In this document: in pieces, positions 1 through 7,871 of the stretch | Layout: each line of letters starts with the position of its first letter | How positions within the stretch are numbered: position 1 is the first letter of the stretch | Assembly: GCA_026416715.1 (NCBI GenBank) | Contig: JAOAEQ010000007.1 | Span: forward strand, 105,659-133,517 | Direction: 5' to 3' | Origin: a bacterium | GTDB taxonomy: Bacteria; UBP4; UBA4092; JAOAEQ01 | DNA length: 27,859 nt | Notes under the pieces: generated by a model | The model's input: the letters and a program-made list of their open reading frames with translations, nothing else | Told to the model about the DNA's origin: nothing | Databases searched by the model: none | Translations under genes and position numbers: made by a program

Positions 1-70
1 GGGTGAGCGTATTATACGCTAAATAACCGTCTTCAACAGGAACGAAAACTATATATCGGGACGGTTTCAT
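1..70 (-). CDS. N-terminal fragment of a probable radical SAM/SPASM-like protein (cut by window edge)
   Basis: A minus-strand frame opens with ATG at 70 and runs off the left edge after 23 codons. A Shine-Dalgarno-like AAGGA lies about 7 nt upstream of the ATG, and a good minus-strand promoter lies further upstream at 153-182, so it looks like a real gene start. The visible residues include SRYIVFVPVEDGYLAYNTL. From memory this resembles the N-termini of radical SAM/SPASM peptide-modifying enzymes, which often begin with a short strand followed by a 'YNTLSG'-type phrase. The cysteine motif that would prove a radical SAM enzyme lies outside the window, so the family is a guess from 23 residues. 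The gene is divergent from the GntR/ABC operon. Confidence 0.4.
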   Translation of the reverse strand, partial: MKPSRYIVFVPVEDGYLAYNTLT

Positions 71-152
71 AGTTTAGTCCTTAGCCGGTTATCACTTGTT
101 GTTATCTGCAATTAAAGGGCAAAATATGTCACTTCAGGTTACTTCGTGAAAT

Positions 153-182
153 AACATAGCATATCAAGTCATTTAATGTCAA
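153..182 (-). promoter_or_regulatory. Sigma70-type promoter for the left-edge minus-strand gene
   Basis: On the minus strand TTGACA (182-177) is followed after 18 nt by TATGTT (158-153). It points towards the ATG at 70, leaving a leader of about 75 nt. Confidence 0.45.
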
Positions 183-279
183 CTACATTTTTGCTGATTA
201 CAGTTTTGAACTTGATTCGGTTAATCTAATACTTTTTATCCTACATTTAATTCAACCTATTTGTATCCGGATGATATAC

Positions 280-322
280 GGAGTTACTACGAACGAGATA
301 ATATCTCGTTCGTAGTAACTCC
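280..322. repeat. Perfect 21-bp inverted repeat with a single-base centre
   Basis: The 21-nt arm 280-300 (GGAGTTACTACGAACGAGAT plus A) is exactly complementary to 302-322, with only A301 between them. No T-tract follows on either strand, so it does not look like an intrinsic terminator. It sits between the two divergent promoters (153-182 and 379-411). It could be a cruciform, a regulator site or a small mobile palindrome; its role is unknown. Confidence 0.9.
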
Positions 323-378
323 AGTGTGAATCTCTGAAAAATAGCGAGCGATAAAAGATGAAATTATCAATTTTCCGC

Positions 379-411
379 TTGACATCCAACTGTATTAGTG
401 ATATAATACAG
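379..411 (+). promoter_or_regulatory. Consensus promoter with overlapping dyad operator for the GntR/ABC operon
   Basis: TTGACA (379-384), a 17-nt spacer and TATAAT (402-407) form a full-consensus sigma70-type promoter. A perfect dyad, CTGTATTA (390-397) and TAATACAG (404-411) separated by GTGATA, covers the -10 and the spacer. YtrA-type GntR repressors are known to bind dyads at their own promoter, so this is the likely autoregulatory operator of the regulator starting at 465. Confidence 0.75.
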
Positions 412-464
412 TAGTAAAGTGAACTATTGCTATGTTTTGTTCGTCTTTAGGTTAGGTGAAATTT

Positions 465-845
465 ATGTATATTAATATCGATCCATCGAGTGGATTGCCC
501 ATCTATTTGCAAATTATCAATCAGATAAAATACTCGATTGCGATGGAAGCTGTTAGACCTGGTGACCAATTACCATCAGTTCGCGAACTCGCTAGCCAAC
601 TTCGCGTTAACCCGAATACCGTTGCAAAAGCTTATACCGAACTCGAACGGGAAAGAATCGTCTTCACGAAACGTGGGGAAGGAACGTTCGTTTCCGATAT
701 TAACGTTTCGATAAGCGAAGAGGAAAAAGAGAAAATTATCGCTGATATGCTGAACCGTGCTCTGGTTCAAGCGTATCATTTTAAGTTATCAGGAGATGAA
801 ATTCAAAAAATATTTGATAAAGAAAAAGAAAAAATTAATTTATGA
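465..845 (+). CDS. GntR family transcriptional regulator, YtrA subfamily
   Basis: The 126-aa protein has an N-terminal winged helix-turn-helix of the GntR type, with PIYLQIINQI, PGDQLPSVRELA, VNPNTVAKAYTELE and RGEGTFV in the usual order. A short helical C-terminus of about 50 residues takes the place of a large ligand-binding domain. This architecture and length define the YtrA subfamily, whose members usually repress a co-transcribed ABC exporter and respond to cell-envelope stress or antibiotics. ATG 465 is preferred because AGGTGA lies 5 nt upstream; an in-frame GTG at 456 is possible. It is the first gene of an operon with the ABC genes downstream, and its promoter carries a dyad over the -10. 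Confidence 0.93.
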   Translation: MYINIDPSSGLPIYLQIINQIKYSIAMEAVRPGDQLPSVRELASQLRVNPNTVAKAYTELERERIVFTKRGEGTFVSDINVSISEEEKEKIIADMLNRALVQAYHFKLSGDEIQKIFDKEKEKINL

Positions 846-846
846 T

Positions 847-916
847 AACCACCAAGTCATCAAAACACCAAGGTAACATAAAATAATTCTTTTAGTATCT
901 CGGTGTCTTAGTGGTT
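847..916. repeat. Intergenic imperfect inverted repeat of CACCAAG-type words
   Basis: AACCACCAAG (847-856) and CACCAAG (866-872) pair imperfectly with CTCGGTG (899-905) and CTTAGTGGTT (907-916). It fills the gap between the regulator and the ATPase gene and could form a long hairpin in the operon mRNA. No T-tract follows. Confidence 0.65.
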
Positions 917-957
917 GAAGATTTTATTATACCATTAATTTTATTTAAGGAGTTTTT

Positions 958-1845
958 ATGGATAATATAATTCAGACACAGAATTTAGTTCGCAAGTTCG
1001 GGAAAACGGTTGCGGTTGACCATATCAGTTTACAGGTTAAAAAAGGGAGTATCTATGGTTTTCTCGGCGAAAATGGCGCTGGGAAAACCACGACGATTAA
1101 AATGATGCTTGGTCTGCTGAAACCGACTGATGGAACGGTCGAAGTGTTGGGATATAATCCGCTCAAAGATAGTGTTGCGATTAAGAAGCGGGTAGGGTAT
1201 GTTCCGGAAGACCAGACGATGTATAGTTGGATGACGGTTACTGAAATCTGCAAGTTCACCGGTAGTTTCTATCCGACGTGGAATAACAAACTCGCTGAAG
1301 ATTTACTAACTCGGTTCGACCTGCCGAAATCGAAAAAGATAAAAACGTTATCTCGCGGGATGCAAGCGAAAGTGATGTTAACCCTCGCATTAGCGCATGA
1401 ACCGGAACTCTTGATACTGGATGACCCGACCTCAGGGCTTGACGCTATCGTTCGCCGGGAATTCTTAGAAAGTATCGTTGATTTGATTGAACAGGAAGGG
1501 AGAACGGTTTTCTTCTCATCGCATATCATCAACGAAGTTGAACGCGTTGCAGATTATATCGGTATCATCCATAACGGGAAATTGGTTATCGAAACCGAAC
1601 TGGAACAGCTGAAACAACAGACGAAAAAACTGCGATTGATTTTTGAATCGAATCCGCCGGAACTCGGTTCAGTTCCTAATCTATTGCGAGTTGAAAAAAG
1701 CGCACATGAATTGATTTTAACCATTGCCGATTTTAATGACCGGAAACTTGCGGAGTTACAGAACCGGTTCCGAGCGAAATCCGCTGAAGTCATTGATATG
1801 AATTTAGAAGATATCTTTGTTGAATATTGCCGAAAGAGAAACTAA
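958..1845 (+). CDS. ABC transporter ATP-binding protein
   Basis: The 295-aa cytoplasmic ATPase would power export by the ABC-2 permeases encoded next. It has Walker A GENGAGKT (37-44), a Q-loop at PEDQ (83-86), the signature LSRGMQ (131-136), Walker B LLILDD (151-156), the D-loop SGLD and an H-loop in SSHIINE. The usual catalytic Glu after Walker B is Asp156, a conservative change. A C-terminal extension of about 80 residues is typical of BcrA/YtrB-like export ATPases. AAGGAG lies 5 nt before ATG 958, one of the better ribosome sites in the window. The substrate is unknown; a YtrA-type regulator suggests an antimicrobial peptide or envelope-active compound, which is inference. Confidence 0.95.
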   Translation: MDNIIQTQNLVRKFGKTVAVDHISLQVKKGSIYGFLGENGAGKTTTIKMMLGLLKPTDGTVEVLGYNPLKDSVAIKKRVGYVPEDQTMYSWMTVTEICKFTGSFYPTWNNKLAEDLLTRFDLPKSKKIKTLSRGMQAKVMLTLALAHEPELLILDDPTSGLDAIVRREFLESIVDLIEQEGRTVFFSSHIINEVERVADYIGIIHNGKLVIETELEQLKQQTKKLRLIFESNPPELGSVPNLLRVEKSAHELILTIADFNDRKLAELQNRFRAKSAEVIDMNLEDIFVEYCRKRN

Positions 1846-1847
1846 TC

Positions 1848-1926
1848 AGCCACGAATCTACCCGAATGATAGCGAATATTCCGAATGACATATTCGATGC
1901 ATTCGCTGACATTCGATTTATTCGAT
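1848..1926. repeat. Intergenic CGAAT-word repeat
   Basis: The gap between the ATPase and the permease is made of repeated CGAAT/ATTCG words (CACGAAT, CCGAAT, GCGAAT, ATTCGATG, ATTCGCTG, ATTCGATTT). The same vocabulary recurs at 2700-2772, about 4740-4780 and 25933-25970. An open frame crosses it, but the composition looks non-coding, which is why the permease start is placed at 1927. Confidence 0.6.
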
Positions 1927-2682
1927 ATGCTTACAGCACTTCTTTGGAAAGAATGGCGGCAAAGTCGATTATCTATCTTAGGTATAGCTTTGTTTTGTGC
2001 TGGATATTTTGCATTAATCTGGTTATTTCGGATTTTTCTTTATACGAGAATTATGAGCAATTTACCAAATAAATCAGATTGGGTTGTATATGATAATGCC
2101 ATCCGGATATTATGGTATTATTGGTTTTGTGGAATAGTATCTGCCACCATGGGTTCTTTATTTTCTGAAGAACGAGCGAAAAAAACGTTACAGTTTCTTT
2201 TTATTCATCCCACAACTCGAACACGAATCTGGTTTGCTAAAGTATGGTATAGTTTCCTAGTAATAGCAGGAGCGTTCTGTATCGTAGCCGTATTCCATCG
2301 GCTAGTAGGAGCATATTGGGTCTGGAACGAAGCGGATATAGTTAGGGTAGTTCCCTATGCGTTCTATATATCGCTAGCTGGTTTTGCAATCAGTATATTT
2401 ATGGGAACCGCAATCGAAAACAGTGTTACTTCCCAAATTGCGACGGTTCTGGTTCTGGTAATATTATATTTCGGATTTCAATATTACGGTAAACTTGATT
2501 GGCGATATATCCTTCCCCTGTTGATGCCAATATCGGTCGTTTTCATCATTATATCGCATGTAGTGTTCTGTTTTCCGGATTATTGGTATCAACCGTTTCG
2601 AAAAGAATGGTATAAGAAAATCGCTTGGATTGCACTCCCGACATTCTTAATAAGCTGGATACCTTTTTTATTAGAGAAATAA
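1927..2682 (+). CDS. ABC-2 type transporter permease
   Basis: The 251-aa integral membrane protein opens with MLTALLWKEWRQSR, the amphipathic 'LWKEWR' start common in ABC-2 permeases, followed by about six hydrophobic segments. The fragment SEERAKKTLQFLFIHPTTR is the typical cytoplasmic loop of this family, between the second and third membrane segments. It should pair with the preceding ATPase, alone or as a heterodimer with the next permease, to make an exporter. An in-frame ATG at 1885 would add 14 residues, but these come from the CGAAT-word repeat, so ATG 1927 is preferred. There is no clear Shine-Dalgarno sequence. Confidence 0.85.
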   Translation: MLTALLWKEWRQSRLSILGIALFCAGYFALIWLFRIFLYTRIMSNLPNKSDWVVYDNAIRILWYYWFCGIVSATMGSLFSEERAKKTLQFLFIHPTTRTRIWFAKVWYSFLVIAGAFCIVAVFHRLVGAYWVWNEADIVRVVPYAFYISLAGFAISIFMGTAIENSVTSQIATVLVLVILYFGFQYYGKLDWRYILPLLMPISVVFIIISHVVFCFPDYWYQPFRKEWYKKIAWIALPTFLISWIPFLLEK

Positions 2683-2699
2683 TTTCAGAGATTAAATTA

Positions 2700-2772
2700 A
2701 CCACGAGTAATGCTAATGATAGCGAATAATGCGAATAAACAAATTTAACTGAATCGTTGTCATTCGCACCAT
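2700..2772. repeat. Intergenic CGAAT-word repeat (second copy)
   Basis: CCACGAGTAAT, GATAGCGAAT, AATGCGAAT and TCATTCGC words fill the spacer between the two permease genes. The left part (CCACGA...AATGATAGCGAATA) is closely related to the repeat at 1848-1926. Confidence 0.55.
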
Positions 2773-2778
2773 TGGATT

Positions 2779-4722
2779 ATGAGATTATTCTTTTGGAAGG
2801 AATTTAGAGAAAATTGGCCGATTGTTCTCGTCGGAATCATATTCGCCGGATTTGTTAATTTTATTACATTCACCAACCGCGAATTAGTGGGTATGGCAAG
2901 TGACCCGAAATATTTGTTGGTCATCGTTCCGTTATTTATTTCAATGCTGATTGCGAATATCTTTGCTACAGAATTTGCGCATAAAACGTTACCGTTCTTG
3001 CTGATATTGCCTATCTCACGCAATAGGCTATGGATATATAAGGCGGTTATCGGATTATTATTGAGTATTATTTTAGTTTGTGGAACAATCGGTAGTATTG
3101 TATTGACATCTCATTTAACACCTAAACCGGTTTCCTTAGATACTTTTTTCAATTTCACGGGAACGGAATTGAACGATTTTATTAGTGTCGGTTTCCTATT
3201 TTACGCTGTAGCGTTATTCTGTTCCGTACTCGTTACCAGTAATACCATAGCCGCTGGCGGTAGCGCGTTGGTATTTACGATGTTTTTCTTGTTGATTTGG
3301 TTCATAACCACGGAAGTATTTTATCTTTCCGATAAATGGTATGGCGGATTATTTATTCCAATAATCATACTTATTTGCAGCAGTTGGTATATCTTTCAAT
3401 CGTTAGATTTAGTATTAGTAAAAAACCGGGTTACCCGCGGGTTGTCCTTCTTGTCGATAACGTTGATAATTGTATCTTGCATTCTCATTTTGATTCAATC
3501 GAACTGGGATTCCGTTACATTAGAGCAGGTTGCAGAAATATCTAATGTTCAACTCTTACCTGATAATAATACCGTTATTTGCAGAATCATCAAAAAGAAT
3601 GAATATAGATATGCTACTAATGGACGGTATTGGTTAATTTCATTAAAGGACGGTTCATATAAGAAATATCCAGGCAAAGGATATGAATTATTCTACGTCA
3701 AAGAACCTGTCTCGCCGGATAAAAAATATCTTATTATCGGGGGTAACCGTGGGATATTTAATCTAGTTGAATCACGATTGGTTAAAACTAGACTAGGCAT
3801 TTTCGATACCAAAACATATAAAATTAAGCAATTCTATATTAAACAAAGCGGGATTTTTACCTATGTAAATTTTCATGACTGGTCACCTGATAGTAGAAAG
3901 GTTTTGTATGCAATCCGTTCACTATTCGATTCTCGAGGTAGACTATATTACCTTGATATATATACTGGAAAAACCGAAGAGATTAAATTCAAAAAACCGC
4001 TTAATTGGTGGACATATCCCCGCTGGGCACCTGATGGGAACTCCATTTATCTTCTTAGTCTAGATGAAGTAAAAGATAAAAAGTTTTGGACTCTTCATCA
4101 CATTGCCCTAAACGGAAATATATTATGGGAACACACTCAAAATGATGAATTCTGGATTCCTAACATGGCGAAAAATAGAACGTGGATTTTATTAGGACAA
4201 AATGCTACAGATACGAGCGAGACTAAAAAATTGTATCTCCTGAACTTGCATACTTTAGAAACCACACTGATTTTTGAAGGATTAATGTTCAAGTCACGGT
4301 CTCGGTCACCGGATGAAAAATGGTTAGCGATATCCGCAATAACGCAATTGCAGAAAGGACAAAAATTGGTTCAAACCGAACCAACAACCGGTAGAACTAC
4401 TACGCGCAATATTTATGAGTTATGGTTAGTGAATTTGGAAACGATGCAGAAAATAAAACTGATTCCGAAATTTGATGCGGAACTTAAAGGATGGTCTCCG
4501 GATAGTAAAAAGATTATGTTTGCTGAATATAGTGAACGCGAAAAACGCTATGGTAGCCAGTGGAAAGCAATTGATATTGAATCTAAAAAAATTGATGATA
4601 CCGTATCGTGGGAATATGGGGATATCCTTCTGCCTGATGGAAATTATCTTAGGATGAAGAACAACCGGTTACTTATTGTTACCCCAGACGGTAAAACGGT
4701 TCGGCAAGTCTTTCCATCGTAA
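2779..4722 (+). CDS. ABC-2 permease fused to an extracytoplasmic PD40/TolB-like beta-propeller
   Basis: The 647-aa protein begins with MRLFFWKEFR, the same type of start as the neighbouring permease. It has about seven hydrophobic segments in residues 13-240, including the family loop ATEFAHKTLPFLLILPISR (63-81). Residues about 255-647 are soluble and carry PD40-like blade motifs: SPDKK (312), SPDSR (369), APDGN (417), SPDEK (510), SPDSK (573) and LPDGN (619). These are characteristic of TolB/dipeptidyl-peptidase-like propellers. An odd number of membrane spans places the propeller outside the cytoplasm. It is the last gene of the GntR/ABC operon. ABC-2 permeases are normally only the membrane part, so the fusion suggests an outside domain that binds substrate or a cell-wall partner. 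No peptidase triad follows the propeller. Confidence 0.85.
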   Translation: MRLFFWKEFRENWPIVLVGIIFAGFVNFITFTNRELVGMASDPKYLLVIVPLFISMLIANIFATEFAHKTLPFLLILPISRNRLWIYKAVIGLLLSIILVCGTIGSIVLTSHLTPKPVSLDTFFNFTGTELNDFISVGFLFYAVALFCSVLVTSNTIAAGGSALVFTMFFLLIWFITTEVFYLSDKWYGGLFIPIIILICSSWYIFQSLDLVLVKNRVTRGLSFLSITLIIVSCILILIQSNWDSVTLEQVAEISNVQLLPDNNTVICRIIKKNEYRYATNGRYWLISLKDGSYKKYPGKGYELFYVKEPVSPDKKYLIIGGNRGIFNLVESRLVKTRLGIFDTKTYKIKQFYIKQSGIFTYVNFHDWSPDSRKVLYAIRSLFDSRGRLYYLDIYTGKTEEIKFKKPLNWWTYPRWAPDGNSIYLLSLDEVKDKKFWTLHHIALNGNILWEHTQNDEFWIPNMAKNRTWILLGQNATDTSETKKLYLLNLHTLETTLIFEGLMFKSRSRSPDEKWLAISAITQLQKGQKLVQTEPTTGRTTTRNIYELWLVNLETMQKIKLIPKFDAELKGWSPDSKKIMFAEYSEREKRYGSQWKAIDIESKKIDDTVSWEYGDILLPDGNYLRMKNNRLLIVTPDGKTVRQVFPS

Positions 4723-4783
4723 TCGGATACGGTGAATAAACCTATTCGATTCATTTTCGACCATTCGGGAAATTCGCTTATCA

Positions 4784-5740
4784 TTATTCTGCTACTACTG
4801 GATTGCGTAACGTTCCGAGTTGATCGATGGTTACTTCCATAACATCCCCAGGTTTGACTGGTTTCATTCCTTCCGGAGTTCCAGTAGCAATAATATCGCC
4901 AGGTTCAAGCGTCATATACTGCGAGATAAACGAAATCAATTTCGGGATTTTGAATAGCATACTACGGGTATTATCTTTCTGCCGCGTCTCCCCATTAACT
5001 TTCAGTTCGATATCGAGTTCCGGCTGACCGTTGATTTCATCTGCAGTAACTAAATAGGGGCCAACTGGGCAAAAGGTATCAATACTTTTCGACCTGAACC
5101 ACGGATGTTTCTTTTCAATATCCTGATACTGAATATCCCGTGCCGTAACATCATTCAAGCAGGTATATCCGGCAACATACTCCATCGCATTTTCTTCCGA
5201 AACATCTTTCGCTTGTTTGCTAATGATAACCGCTAATTCTGCTTCTGGGTCAACTCGAGTTAGATATTTCTTATAGATAACCGGTTCTTCATGAGCGATA
5301 ATTGATGAGGTTGCTTTCGCGAAAATAATCGGTTCAGTTGGGATAACTCCGGCATGTTCAATCGCATGCGCCGCATAGTTCCTGCCTAACGCAACTATTT
5401 TCCGTGGATGTAATATCGGCGGGAGATATTGATACGGTTGCGTGATGGTAAAATGGTCAACGAGCTTATGCTTTTCGAGGAATTCAAGCATCTCCTGAAA
5501 CTCAATGATAAGCTCAGAGAATGGTATTGTTCCATTAAACAGTTGGTCAGTGAAATAAAACGGATATTCTTTTTCTAAATCTTCTACCGTTGAATAAACA
5601 TCGAACGCTGCTCGTAGGTCAATGAGTTTATGGTTATATTGTACCGCAATATTCGGGAGCGGCGATGGTTCTAAAGATTTTTCTGCATTAAAATTTTCGG
5701 GTTGAATGATGATATTTAATAATTTCATAGCTAATAGCAT
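4784..5740 (-). CDS. Fumarylacetoacetate hydrolase family protein
   Basis: The 318-aa protein has an N-terminal region of about 110 residues and a C-terminal FAH fold. Family hallmarks are GRNYAAHAIE (119-128), the metal ligands Glu166 and Glu168 in DPEAELAVI with Asp197 in CLNDVTARD, the phrase RSKSIDTFCPVGP (216-228) and LEPGDIIATGTPEG (278-291). Such enzymes use Mg or Ca to hydrolyse, isomerise or decarboxylate 2-oxo or 1,3-dicarbonyl acids, for example in aromatic-acid breakdown or as oxaloacetate decarboxylases. The substrate cannot be read from the sequence, and no catabolic partner is adjacent. An internal Met5 (5728) is an alternative start. It diverges from lexA. Confidence 0.9.
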   Translation of the reverse strand: MLLAMKLLNIIIQPENFNAEKSLEPSPLPNIAVQYNHKLIDLRAAFDVYSTVEDLEKEYPFYFTDQLFNGTIPFSELIIEFQEMLEFLEKHKLVDHFTITQPYQYLPPILHPRKIVALGRNYAAHAIEHAGVIPTEPIIFAKATSSIIAHEEPVIYKKYLTRVDPEAELAVIISKQAKDVSEENAMEYVAGYTCLNDVTARDIQYQDIEKKHPWFRSKSIDTFCPVGPYLVTADEINGQPELDIELKVNGETRQKDNTRSMLFKIPKLISFISQYMTLEPGDIIATGTPEGMKPVKPGDVMEVTIDQLGTLRNPVVAE

Positions 5741-5793
5741 ACCATATTATTCCCAAAAAATAAATTATAAAGTAAGGAATTTATTAATTTTAC

Positions 5794-5852
5794 TTGACAT
5801 CAGCGCAAATATATAGTATAAATATATGTAGAACATATATATTAAGGAGGGA
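5794..5852 (+). promoter_or_regulatory. lexA promoter, operator dyad and strong ribosome-binding site
   Basis: TTGACA (5794-5799) and TATAAA (5817-5822) are spaced by 17 nt. Directly on the expected transcription start is the dyad ATATATGT (5822-5829), AGA, ACATATAT (5833-5840), a probable LexA box for autorepression. The ribosome-binding site AAGGAGGGA (5844-5852) precedes ATG 5861. The half-site ACATAT is not the Bacillus (GAAC-N4-GTTC) or E. coli (CTGT-N8-ACAG) type, as expected for a lineage-specific box. Confidence 0.7.
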
Positions 5853-5860
5853 AAGTTTTT

Positions 5861-6484
5861 ATGCGGTCTAAAAAGTTAACTGATAAACAAAAACAAATAT
5901 TAGATTTTATCACCAATTTTTTAAACCAAACAGGATATCCGCCATCAATAAGCGAAATTAGCCAGAAGTTTCATATCAAGTCGCCGAAAGGAGTTGTTGA
6001 CCATTTAACTGCTATCGAACGAAAAGGGTATATAAAACGAATACCGAATATTTCTCGCGGTATAACTATTGTCGGGAAAACTAGTTCAAGTATGCTCGAT
6101 TCTGTAAAACAAGTTGCTGTTCTTGGAACGATATCGGCTGGGAGTCCGTTACTAGCGGAACAGAATATTACCGGGTATTTACCGATACCACAGAATGTCG
6201 CTGGTGGAGCGGATTGTTTTGCGTTGCGAGTTAAAGGGGATAGTATGATTGATGCCGGGATATATGACGGTGATTATGTTATCGCTCGGGTTCAGAATAC
6301 CGCGAATAACGGAGATATTGTGGTTGCATTAATTGAAAATGAAGCAACGGTAAAATATTTCTATCACGATAATGGTCAAATACGACTTCAACCAGCGAAT
6401 GATACACTCGGTCCGTTATATGTTTCTCCTGAAGAAGTGCAAATACAAGGCAAAGTAATTGCGGTATACCGGTTCCTAAATTAA
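5861..6484 (+). CDS. lexA: LexA repressor, SOS regulator
   Basis: The 207-aa protein has the normal LexA size and layout. Residues 1-70 form the winged helix (LTDKQKQILDFI, GYPPSISEI, SPKGVVDHL). The C-terminal S24 peptidase domain has the self-cleavage Ala93-Gly94 bond in ISAGSP, nucleophile Ser128 in GDSMIDAGI and base Lys165 in EATVKYF. RecA filaments on damaged DNA trigger self-cleavage and release the SOS genes. The start is fixed by AAGGAGGGA 8 nt upstream. The dyad on its promoter implies autoregulation. The next gene, a DNA-modification/repair-type radical SAM protein 125 nt downstream, may be co-controlled. Confidence 0.97.
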   Translation: MRSKKLTDKQKQILDFITNFLNQTGYPPSISEISQKFHIKSPKGVVDHLTAIERKGYIKRIPNISRGITIVGKTSSSMLDSVKQVAVLGTISAGSPLLAEQNITGYLPIPQNVAGGADCFALRVKGDSMIDAGIYDGDYVIARVQNTANNGDIVVALIENEATVKYFYHDNGQIRLQPANDTLGPLYVSPEEVQIQGKVIAVYRFLN

Positions 6485-6609
6485 ATCCCAAATCCAAATG
6501 TCAAATTTAATCTTAATCCTAAATACTCAAAGAGAATTTATTTTAAATATCGAGTGATTAAGACGTTGATTTGACATTGGGATGTTGAACTTGAGATTTG
6601 CTTTTTAAA
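6485..6609. repeat. Intergenic AATTTGG/AAATCC-word repeat
   Basis: The gap after lexA consists of loosely repeated words (CCCAAATCCAAATGTCAAATTT, then on the right TTGACATTGGGATGTTGA and TTGAGATTTG). Left and right parts are roughly complementary. Related words recur at 8086-8124 and 20222-20256. No promoter or terminator was recognised. Confidence 0.5.
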
Positions 6610-7833
6610 ATGGATACTTTCCAAAAACTCGAACTGCTCGGTTCTTCAGCGAAATATGACATCTGTTGTTCTTCATCTAGAACATATCAAGGGAAACCAA
6701 GTTATCATCAAGCTCGTCGTCGGTCAACGGGATTACCAAATAGTATGATATATCCCGCGTTCTTGTCCGATGGCAGATGTATCCCGCTATTTAAGGTTCT
6801 ACAAACTAACTTTTGCAATAAAGATTGTTTCTATTGTGTTAACCGGAAATCGCGCGATATCCCACGGATAACGTTCCAACCAGAAGAATTAGCGGACATA
6901 TTTCTGCAATATTATCGACTTGGACTGGTTAAAGGATTATTTTTGAGTTCCGGAGTATATCCGACTGCAGATAGCGCTATGGAGCAAATGATAAAAACAG
7001 CGGATATACTGCGGAATAAAAAGCAATTTAACGGGTACATTCATTTAAAAATTCTTCCAGGGACAAGTTATGCATTAGTAGATGTTGCAACAAGATTAGC
7101 TAGTCGGTCGTCAATTAATTTAGAAGCGCCAAATTCGAATCGGTTAAACCAGATTGCTAGTAATAAAGATTTTCACCACGATTTATTAACCCGAATCAAT
7201 TGGTTGCAATCGTTTGTAGAGCAGGGCAGATTACACGCCGGAATAACCACCCAGTTTGTGGTTGGTGCAGCAAATGAAACGGATTTAGAATTATTAAAAA
7301 CAACTGACTGGTTGTATAAGACCAAAAAACTGCGGAGAACATATTTCAGCGGATTCCAACCGATTTCAGATACTCCGTTAGAAAAAGTAGCGAGTACTTC
7401 TCCGACTCGTGAACTCCGATTATATCAAGCGGATTATTTGTTGAGACAGTATAAGTTTAGATTAGAGGAATTAACTTTCGATAAATCGCAGAATCTCCCG
7501 CTTGATGCTGACCCGAAATATGTCTGGGCGATTAACCATCCAGCTTTTTTCCCAGTTGAAGTCAATCAAGCGGACTATGAAATATTATTGCGTGTTCCAG
7601 GAATTGGACCACAGTCAGCAAAACGGATCGTTAATTTACGGAAAACCGTTCGCTTTACCGACATCTCGCAGTTAAAGGAAATTGGAGTAGTCACCAAACG
7701 CGCACAAAATTTCTTGCTGGTTAACGGTAAAAAAATTAACCGACAGAGTTTTGCGGGAATTGTTGCCGCCATTGTTAAGCCAATCAAACCTACCGAACAA
7801 TCTATCCAACTTGAATTCTGGGAAGAAACTTAA
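6610..7833 (+). CDS. Radical SAM protein, putative DNA modification/repair type, with C-terminal helix-hairpin-helix
   Basis: The protein of about 407 aa begins with KLELLGSSAKYDICC and has the radical SAM [4Fe-4S] motif C-x3-C-x2-C in NFCNKDCFYCVN (residues 69-76 region). This is followed by a TIM-barrel region with FLSSGV and the GF-P phrase FSGFQPISDTPL. The C-terminus carries a helix-hairpin-helix DNA-binding motif, LLRVPGIGPQSAKRIVNLR, near residues 325-345. This matches the radical SAM family that in many genomes sits beside a uracil-DNA-glycosylase-like gene and is annotated as a putative DNA modification/repair enzyme. The partner glycosylase is not in this window. Position next to lexA fits a repair role. 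ATG 6610 is preferred over TTG 6598; neither has a good ribosome site. Confidence 0.88.
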   Translation: MDTFQKLELLGSSAKYDICCSSSRTYQGKPSYHQARRRSTGLPNSMIYPAFLSDGRCIPLFKVLQTNFCNKDCFYCVNRKSRDIPRITFQPEELADIFLQYYRLGLVKGLFLSSGVYPTADSAMEQMIKTADILRNKKQFNGYIHLKILPGTSYALVDVATRLASRSSINLEAPNSNRLNQIASNKDFHHDLLTRINWLQSFVEQGRLHAGITTQFVVGAANETDLELLKTTDWLYKTKKLRRTYFSGFQPISDTPLEKVASTSPTRELRLYQADYLLRQYKFRLEELTFDKSQNLPLDADPKYVWAINHPAFFPVEVNQADYEILLRVPGIGPQSAKRIVNLRKTVRFTDISQLKEIGVVTKRAQNFLLVNGKKINRQSFAGIVAAIVKPIKPTEQSIQLEFWEET

Positions 7834-7871
7834 CCATTACTTATTGTGATTTTTTACTGCCGAGAAAAAAT

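Noticed and set aside
1436-1442. ABC ATPase with Asp in place of the catalytic Glu after Walker B
   Set aside because: Asp-Asp-Pro variants are known among export ATPases and the change is conservative; every other motif is intact.
1885-1926. N-terminal extension of the first permease from ATG 1885
   Set aside because: The extra 14 codons lie in the CGAAT-word repeat and the family normally begins with the WKEW segment, so ATG 1927 is more likely.
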